A DNA stretch of 64,000 bases from an uncultured Prevotellaceae bacterium. GTDB taxonomy: Bacteria > Bacteroidota > Bacteroidia > Bacteroidales > Bacteroidaceae. How positions within the stretch are numbered: the first letter of the stretch is position 1; every line of letters begins with the position of its first letter. Positions 57,970 to 64,000 of this stretch are shown here, in pieces. Position numbers and translations under genes: made by a program. The stretch lies in contig CACYQO010000002.1 of NCBI GenBank assembly GCA_902776545.1, forward strand, positions 1-64,000. The letters run 5' to 3'. Below the pieces are notes generated by a model. That model was not told the DNA's origin. It did not search any database and worked only from the letters and a program-made list of their open reading frames with translations.

Positions 57970-59678
57970 TACAAGAACTAGTTGAGTTTGGAAGGCGTAT
58001 AACAAAAGGTAAGAGTATGGCTCTAAAAGAGGAACCTTTTGTTATTGACCTTGTAATTAATAAAGATGGCGAGTTTTTGCGATTTATTGTAGGAAAAAAG
58101 CGAACCATCGAAACAGAAGTCATTACAGCCAAAAAAGGAAAGGCTCGATTCCTGCTTGATAAGTGCGAAGAAGTGCTTGGATATGGTGAAGGATCGGAGA
58201 GAAAACACAAGTTGTTCTTGGATAAACTGGAGTTATACAGAGGAATCCCAGCTTTAGAACCTGTATTTAAATTCTACGACGCTAAAAATGTAAAGGGCAT
58301 AAATATGGCTGTTGCGGCATTTGATGAGTTGGATAAGAAAACCAAAGTCGAGAATATAACGTTTATGGTTGGTACCACAAGATTGTTGGAAACAGATGAG
58401 ATTAGAAGTGCCATAATAAAGCAGTTCGAAGAAAACGAGAAGCAGGTCTCCAATGGGAAAATATGCTCAATTTGTGGTACTTCAAATAGTCCTGTACTGG
58501 ATGAGCCCCATGGATATCTTCGTTTTAAAAAACGTTACATTAAAAAGGACGGGACATTAGCGATTGTTTCAATGGGGCATCCTACTGGTCAAAATACGTT
58601 AGTTTCATATAACGAAAAGGTTTTTGAATCTTATAATTTGACAGGTAATCTTAATTCTTCTATATGCCGAGAATGTGCCAAGAATTATGTTGCAGCATTA
58701 AATTTCCTTGAAGCAGAAGGGCATCCGAAGGATAAAATTTTCCAATATAAACATCGGGTAGATATCAGCGACACAACAATTGTTTTGTTTTGGACCCGAA
58801 AAGAAATAGAAGATTTTGACCCCTTTGATGTTGTTGAATTGCCAGATGTATCGAATGTAAAACATTTGTTAGATTCTGTATGGAAAGCGGAAAATAAAAT
58901 AGGCTCCGTTGTTGACACAAATATGTTTTATAGCATAACCCTAACACCGTCAGCACGTACGGTCGTTCGCGATTGGACAGCAATGAGTTTGGATGAATAC
59001 AAGAAAAACTTAGCTGAGTGGTTCCATGACATAGAAATGGTAGATACTAATGGCGAACAAACTTATAGTCCTTTACGTTGGTTGATAAATGCTACACAGC
59101 GCGATAAGAAGCCAGGCGAAAAGCAGAAATCTGATCTTAACTCAAAAACCAGAATTGGAACCATCCTCTGGAATGCAGCTGTAAAGGGCCATTCGTACAA
59201 AATTCCTCTTGAAGTGATGCAATACGTTCTTAATAGAATCTGGAAGAAAGATGATTTCTCAAAAGAACGAGCCACGCTTATTAAATTAGTAATAAATAGA
59301 AATACTAACAAGCATATGAAATCAACATTAGATGATGCCAATACAAGTTTAGCCTACTTGTGTGGCAGATTATTCGCTGTCATTGAGTCAATGCAGTGGA
59401 AGGCTATTGGCAATGTTAACAATGGTGTTAAGGAAAGGTATTTCGCAGCTACCGCTTCTCAGCCAAGTATTTTGGGCATTCTTTTAACTAAGAATGTCCC
59501 CATCTATCAGCATAAAATAGGTGGTTACTTGGCCAAAGAACTAAATGAGATAGCTGGAAAAATCAGCGAAATTGGCAGCTTCCCTCAGCGTTTCTCAACT
59601 ATCGAGCAAGGTGAGTTTGCTTTAGGGTATTATTTCCAAAAAAACCACAAAAAAGAGACAACAGATAATAATAACTAA
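57966..59678 (+). CDS. cas8c: Cas8c (Csd1), large Cascade subunit
   Basis: 570 residues, start coupled to cas5 by an ATGA overlap. It contains two cysteine pairs forming a probable zinc finger (CSICGTSNSP and SSICRECAKNY) and the Csd1-typical DRWYSITLTPSARTVVRDW-like segment (MFYSITLTPSARTVVRDW). It recognises the PAM and recruits Cas3. In I-C an internal start within cas8c often yields the small subunit Cas11c, and an internal start may exist in the C-terminal third; I cannot fix its position. Confidence 0.95.
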   Translation: MIQELVEFGRRITKGKSMALKEEPFVIDLVINKDGEFLRFIVGKKRTIETEVITAKKGKARFLLDKCEEVLGYGEGSERKHKLFLDKLELYRGIPALEPVFKFYDAKNVKGINMAVAAFDELDKKTKVENITFMVGTTRLLETDEIRSAIIKQFEENEKQVSNGKICSICGTSNSPVLDEPHGYLRFKKRYIKKDGTLAIVSMGHPTGQNTLVSYNEKVFESYNLTGNLNSSICRECAKNYVAALNFLEAEGHPKDKIFQYKHRVDISDTTIVLFWTRKEIEDFDPFDVVELPDVSNVKHLLDSVWKAENKIGSVVDTNMFYSITLTPSARTVVRDWTAMSLDEYKKNLAEWFHDIEMVDTNGEQTYSPLRWLINATQRDKKPGEKQKSDLNSKTRIGTILWNAAVKGHSYKIPLEVMQYVLNRIWKKDDFSKERATLIKLVINRNTNKHMKSTLDDANTSLAYLCGRLFAVIESMQWKAIGNVNNGVKERYFAATASQPSILGILLTKNVPIYQHKIGGYLAKELNEIAGKISEIGSFPQRFSTIEQGEFALGYYFQKNHKKETTDNNN

Positions 59679-59693
59679 TAAATACAAAAAGAT

Positions 59694-60527
59694 ATGGAAA
59701 ATTACGTTAAGAACAGGTATGATTTCGTATTTTTATACGATGTAAAAGACGGTAACCCCAATGGTGACCCAGATTTCGACAACCAGCCACGTATTGATTT
59801 TGAAACAAGAGAAGGGCTTGTTTCTGATGTGTGTATCAAACGTAAAGTTCGCAATTATGTTCAGTTAAAGGCTCAGGCTGGTGAACTTGATGCTGCAAAG
59901 TATGACATCTTTATTCGACAGGGAAACATACTTAACGACATCATCAACGATGAGAAAAAAAAGGTAGGAAACGATGAGAAGAAAGGTCGATTGAACATGT
60001 GCGATCGTTACTTTGATATTCGTACATTTGGAGCTGTACTTAGTACAGGCGATGGCTTGGGCGTAGTTCGCGGTCCTGTGCAGTTTGTGTTTTCACGTAG
60101 TATCGATTCTGTTGATTGTCGCACCCATTCATTAACAAGATGTTGCGTGGTTGATAATGCAGAATCAACAACATTCGGAAGCAAATCGACAGTTAGCTAT
60201 GGCTTATATCGTATGCATGGTTATATCTCAGCTTTTGATGGCGAAAAATGCCACTTTACTGAGGATGATTTGAACGTGCTGTGGGAGGCACTATCAAATG
60301 CTTTTGAGCATGATCATTCTGCTGCCCGTGGCGAGATGAATGCCAGAGCACTTATTGTATTCAAACATGATTCAAAACTTGGAAACGCCCGCTCATCACA
60401 GTTGTTCAATCTTGTAAAGGTCGAGAAAAAAGATGGCATTGATTATCCACGCCAATTCGAGGACTACGAGGTTACGATCAATAAGGAGAACCTTCCTGCG
60501 GGCGTGACCATCGAAGAACTGATATAA
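59694..60527 (+). CDS. cas7c: Cas7c (Csd2), Cascade backbone subunit
   Basis: 277 residues. YDFVFLYDVKDGNPNGDPDF, the following QPRIDFETREGLVSDVCIKR, and YGLYRMHGYISAF are hallmark Csd2 segments. Several copies coat the crRNA spacer. It ends six bases before the rhuM start, so the next gene follows directly. Confidence 0.96.
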   Translation: MENYVKNRYDFVFLYDVKDGNPNGDPDFDNQPRIDFETREGLVSDVCIKRKVRNYVQLKAQAGELDAAKYDIFIRQGNILNDIINDEKKKVGNDEKKGRLNMCDRYFDIRTFGAVLSTGDGLGVVRGPVQFVFSRSIDSVDCRTHSLTRCCVVDNAESTTFGSKSTVSYGLYRMHGYISAFDGEKCHFTEDDLNVLWEALSNAFEHDHSAARGEMNARALIVFKHDSKLGNARSSQLFNLVKVEKKDGIDYPRQFEDYEVTINKENLPAGVTIEELI

Positions 60528-60533
60528 TCACTT

Positions 60534-61568
60534 ATGGCGGAAAGACGTGTAATAAGAAACAGCACGGTCGAGTTCCTGATATTTCAAGCGGAGACGAAAG
60601 AGCAGGGCATCGAAGTAATGTATGCCGAAGAAACAATTTGGTGTACTCAGAAAGCGATGGCGGCACTCTTTGATGTGGGAGTGCCTGCTATCAGTAAACA
60701 TCTGGCAAATGTATTTGAGACAGGTGAACTGAAAGAAGAAGCAACTATTTCCAAAATGGAAACAGTTCAACAAGAAGGGAATCGTGAGGTGAAACGAACG
60801 GTGGTCATGTATAAACTTGATGCTATCATCGCCGTGGGTTACCGTGTCAACTCTATCCGTGCCACCCAGTTCCGTCAGTGGGCTACAAGTGTGCTTAGAG
60901 AGTTTGCCATTCGAGGGTATGTGCTTGACAAAAAACGCATGGAGAACGGCACATTCTTAGGCGAGGATTACTTCGAACATCTGTTAGCGGAAATCAGAGA
61001 GATTCGTCTCTCTGAACGGCGTTTCTATCAGAAACTCACAGACATCTATGCCACAAGTATTGACTACAATAAAGATGCTCCTACTACGAGACAGTTCTTT
61101 AAACGAATTCAGAATAAAATGCATTTTGCTGTTCACGGTCGTACTGCGGCAGAACTGATAGTGGATAGGGCTGATGCCGACAAGGAACACATGGGACTGA
61201 CAACTTGGGAGAATGCACCTGACGGGAAGATAGTTAAGACCGATGTGTCAATCGCCAAGAACTATCTGAAGCAGATGGAACTGGAGGACATGGGGCGTAT
61301 TGTAACAGCAGTACTGGAATTTGCCGAGAGCCGAGCCAAACGACACATCCCAATGACAATGGAGGATTGGGCCAAACGTATCGATGCATATCTGTCAAGC
61401 GATGAACGTCCGTTACTTGACAATGCTGGGAGTATAAGTCACGAAGAGGCGGTACTTCATGCCGAGACTGAGTTTGAAAAGTATCGCATTGTACAGGATC
61501 GTCTGTTCCAAAGTGACTTCGACAAGTATATGGGCGCACTACCGTTTGAGGAAGATCCAGATAATTAA
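60534..61568 (+). CDS. RhuM-family protein embedded in the cas operon
   Basis: A full-length 344-residue RhuM. The N-terminal helix-turn-helix-like part (WCTQKAMAALFDVGVPAISK, then HLANVFETGEL, residues 36-66) and the signature YKLDAIIAVGYRVNSIRATQ, then FRQWATSVLREFAIRGYVLD, are intact. So is the C-terminal helical part (FFKRIQNKMHFAVHGRTAAE). There are no frameshifts. It lies 6 bases after cas7 and 11 bases before cas4, on the same strand, so it must be carried on the cas transcript. RhuM proteins have no proven activity, though they occur near other defence systems. Possible roles are regulator, toxin-like guard or extra effector. Confidence 0.93.
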   Translation: MAERRVIRNSTVEFLIFQAETKEQGIEVMYAEETIWCTQKAMAALFDVGVPAISKHLANVFETGELKEEATISKMETVQQEGNREVKRTVVMYKLDAIIAVGYRVNSIRATQFRQWATSVLREFAIRGYVLDKKRMENGTFLGEDYFEHLLAEIREIRLSERRFYQKLTDIYATSIDYNKDAPTTRQFFKRIQNKMHFAVHGRTAAELIVDRADADKEHMGLTTWENAPDGKIVKTDVSIAKNYLKQMELEDMGRIVTAVLEFAESRAKRHIPMTMEDWAKRIDAYLSSDERPLLDNAGSISHEEAVLHAETEFEKYRIVQDRLFQSDFDKYMGALPFEEDPDN

Positions 61569-61579
61569 GGACTAACAAT

Positions 61580-62254
61580 ATGATGTATGACGATGACCAA
61601 ATGCTAATGTTGTCGGGGATTCAGCACTATATGTACTGTCCCCGACAATGGGCGTTGATACACATCGAACAACAATGGGGTGAGAACCGCCTGACTGCTG
61701 AAGGGCAGTTTCTTCATGAGAATGTGGATAATCCTGCTTACAGACAAAAGAATGGCGATGTCATCACTTTGCGTTCTGTGCATATCGCCTCGCATTCTTT
61801 GGGTCTGTATGGGATTTCAGATGCTATCGAATTGTTGCCATCTGATACACCTGTGGATGCCATTACCCATCCTCGTTATTCAGGTTATTGGAAGCCCTAC
61901 CCAATTGAGTACAAACGTGGTCATCGTAAACCAGATGAACGAGACGAAGTGCAATTGACCGCACAGGTTATTTGCCTTGAAGAGATGTATGGTATTCATA
62001 TTCCTGAAGCAGCACTTTTCTACAACGAGACCCGCCATAGGGAAGTTGTGTCCATTGATGAACATCTTCGGCAACTTACTTACGAGTTAAGCGAAGCAAT
62101 GCACAAGACATTCGAGAGTGGATTCTCTCCTAAGGCAGAGGAAAGAAGAGGCTGCAGAAGTTGTTCGCTCATAGACATTTGTATGCCAGAACTGACAAAG
62201 AAAACATCAGTTTCGTATTACCTAAAGAAAATGTTAGATGAGGAAACTGCTTAA
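61580..62254 (+). CDS. cas4: Cas4, adaptation exonuclease
   Basis: 224 residues. The N-terminal C20 (QHYMYCPRQWALIHIE), the PD-DExK core (YPIEYKRGHRKPDERDEVQL) and C-terminal cysteines (RRGCRSCSLIDICMP) give the four iron-sulfur ligands of Cas4. It trims prespacers and selects those with a PAM. Its end overlaps cas1 by 17 bases. Confidence 0.95.
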   Translation: MMYDDDQMLMLSGIQHYMYCPRQWALIHIEQQWGENRLTAEGQFLHENVDNPAYRQKNGDVITLRSVHIASHSLGLYGISDAIELLPSDTPVDAITHPRYSGYWKPYPIEYKRGHRKPDERDEVQLTAQVICLEEMYGIHIPEAALFYNETRHREVVSIDEHLRQLTYELSEAMHKTFESGFSPKAEERRGCRSCSLIDICMPELTKKTSVSYYLKKMLDEETA

Positions 62255-63260
62255 TACTCTATATGTAACCACTCCAGAAGCCTATCTGTCTAAAGACGGG
62301 TTAAATGTCGTTGTTTCTGTTGATAAGGAAGAACTGTTCCGTATTCCGATCATGAATGTGGAGAGCATCGTGACTTTCGGCTATATGGGAGCAAGTCCAG
62401 GACTAATGAAACTCTGTATGGACAACAACGTTTCTCTCTCGTTTATGACTCCGCAAGGGCGTTTCATCTGCCGTGTTCAAGGTGCTACTCGGGGCAATGT
62501 GTTGCTACGAAAAAAACAATATTCATTGTCTGAAGACGAGAAAGTGGCTTTGCATCTGGCAAAACTGTTTATATCAGGAAAGGTGTACAACACACGCAGT
62601 ATTCTTCAGCGATATATTCGCGATAATGGTGCAGACGAGAAGGTGGGAAGTGTTATCAAGCAGTTGGATTGGCAGAAAAAATGCATCATGCAGGCAGAAA
62701 ACATGGAAATTCTTCGTGGTGAAGAAGGACATGCAGCAAACACATACTTTGATGTGTTCGACCATCTGATTCTTCATCAAAAGGAAGATTTTGTTTTTCA
62801 TGGGCGTAACCGCAGACCACCTAAGGACGAAGTGAATGCCATGCTTTCGTTTGTCTATACGCTCATCGCGAATGATGTGGCAGCTGCATTGGAGTCGGTA
62901 GGACTCGACCCATACGTTGGATTCATGCATACGTTGAGGCCAGGAAGGACCTCATTGGCTTTGGATATGATGGAAGAACTAAGGGCTTATCTTGGCGATA
63001 GGCTCGTGCTTTCGATGATAAATCGCAGACAAGTTACCAAAAAGGATTTTATTCGTCAAAGTGATGAGAGTTTTGTGATGACCGATGACTGCCGCAAGAA
63101 TTTGCTTACCACATGGCAGAAACGTAAAAAAGAGATAATAGAACATCCCTATCTGAAAGAGAAAATATCCATCGGGTTGCTGCCGTATGTACAAGCCATG
63201 CTGTTAGCACGATTCTTGCGTGAAGATTTAGACGACTATCCTGTATTTTTAATGAGATAA
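62238..63260 (+). CDS. cas1: Cas1, spacer integrase (type I-C)
   Basis: 340 residues. Metal ligands are E163 (RGEEGHAANTYF), a His in GFMHTLRPGRTSLAL and the acidic DMMEELR segment. Length and sequence style match Cas1 of I-C systems. It cuts and joins prespacers at the leader-side repeat together with Cas2. Confidence 0.96.
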   Translation: MRKLLNTLYVTTPEAYLSKDGLNVVVSVDKEELFRIPIMNVESIVTFGYMGASPGLMKLCMDNNVSLSFMTPQGRFICRVQGATRGNVLLRKKQYSLSEDEKVALHLAKLFISGKVYNTRSILQRYIRDNGADEKVGSVIKQLDWQKKCIMQAENMEILRGEEGHAANTYFDVFDHLILHQKEDFVFHGRNRRPPKDEVNAMLSFVYTLIANDVAAALESVGLDPYVGFMHTLRPGRTSLALDMMEELRAYLGDRLVLSMINRRQVTKKDFIRQSDESFVMTDDCRKNLLTTWQKRKKEIIEHPYLKEKISIGLLPYVQAMLLARFLREDLDDYPVFLMR

Positions 63261-63263
63261 AAT

Positions 63264-63554
63264 ATGCTGATACTGATAACATACGATGTAGATACCACTA
63301 CTAAGGCTGGTGAAAAAAGGCTGCGTAAAGTGGCAAAGGAGTGTGTAAACTATGGCCAGCGTGTTCAGAACTCTGTATTTGAATGTTTGCTTACAGAAGC
63401 TCAATTTGTATGCTTAAAGGCGATGTTGTCGGCAATTATTGATAATACTGCTGATAGTGTCCGTTTCTACTTTCTCGGTAATAACTGGCAACGAAAGATA
63501 GAAACTTTAGGAAAGATAACATCATTTGACCCCACAGAAGCATTGATTATATGA
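63264..63554 (+). CDS. cas2: Cas2, adaptation subunit
   Basis: 96 residues, starting MLILITYDVDTTTKAGEKRL with the conserved D of the ferredoxin-like fold, then VAKECVNYGQRVQNSVFECL and SVRFYFLGNNW. It bridges two Cas1 dimers. It starts three bases after cas1. Confidence 0.96.
   Translation: MLILITYDVDTTTKAGEKRLRKVAKECVNYGQRVQNSVFECLLTEAQFVCLKAMLSAIIDNTADSVRFYFLGNNWQRKIETLGKITSFDPTEALII

Positions 63555-64000
<446 letters not shown>

Overview
The window looks like a chromosome segment of a Bacteroidales bacterium, most likely Prevotella or a close relative. This rests on three things. Many genes follow a Bacteroidetes-type promoter with a TAnnTTTG box, often TATCTTTGCA or TACCTTTGCA. There are BspA-like leucine-rich repeat proteins, PorT-type beta-barrels and small MKKKDYQKPTMKVV-type proteins. 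Start sites also lack strong Shine-Dalgarno sequences. No rRNA or tRNA gene was seen.

Layout. (1) 0.1-8.7 kb, plus strand: a surface-polysaccharide cluster with glycosyltransferases, a Wzy-like polymerase, an acyltransferase, a WcaF-like acetyltransferase and a WecA-like initiating transferase. It converges on a minus-strand unit (8.8-12.5 kb) with a Wzm/Wzt-type ABC exporter, a GT8-like transferase and a glycosyltransferase truncated at a REP-like hairpin. (2) 12.7-24.5 kb: housekeeping genes (NUDIX, pyrK-pyrD, aroC, SlyD-type PPIase, M48 lipoprotein, fRMsr, LMW-PTP) and an unusual 1149-residue fusion of a C1-type cysteine peptidase with an M3 metallopeptidase. (3) 24.6-35.8 kb: cell-surface genes. 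These are two BspA-like proteins, a CotH-like protein, an MBOAT/SGNH O-acetylation pair, and a SASA-esterase/MBG/LRR protein. (4) 35.8-40.2 kb: Tat-exported aldo/keto reductase, beta-barrel, NhaC-type antiporter and HD hydrolase. (5) 40.2-45.7 kb: an aromatic amino acid operon (pheA, aminotransferase, DAHP synthase/chorismate mutase, tyrA, EamA exporter). It is preceded by a Tyr/Phe-rich leader peptide with mutually exclusive antiterminator and terminator hairpins. (6) 45.8-54.5 kb: two TPR-SpoIIE phosphatases, a candidate structured RNA, a glycogen debranching enzyme and an inositol-monophosphatase-family protein. (7) 54.8-64 kb: a type I-C CRISPR-Cas locus (cas3-cas5c-cas8c-cas7c-rhuM-cas4-cas1-cas2-array). 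A full-length RhuM-family gene sits between cas7 and cas4 with very short gaps.

Two themes stand out. First, rhuM is embedded in the I-C operon between the interference and adaptation genes, so it is probably co-transcribed with both. Second, the genome carries several families of short repeats and palindromes. They lie in gene gaps, including each junction of the aromatic operon after pheA. They also lie in frame inside real coding sequences (MBOAT, inositol-phosphatase, aminotransferase, EamA), where they add 10-50 residues of foreign-looking peptide without breaking the frame.
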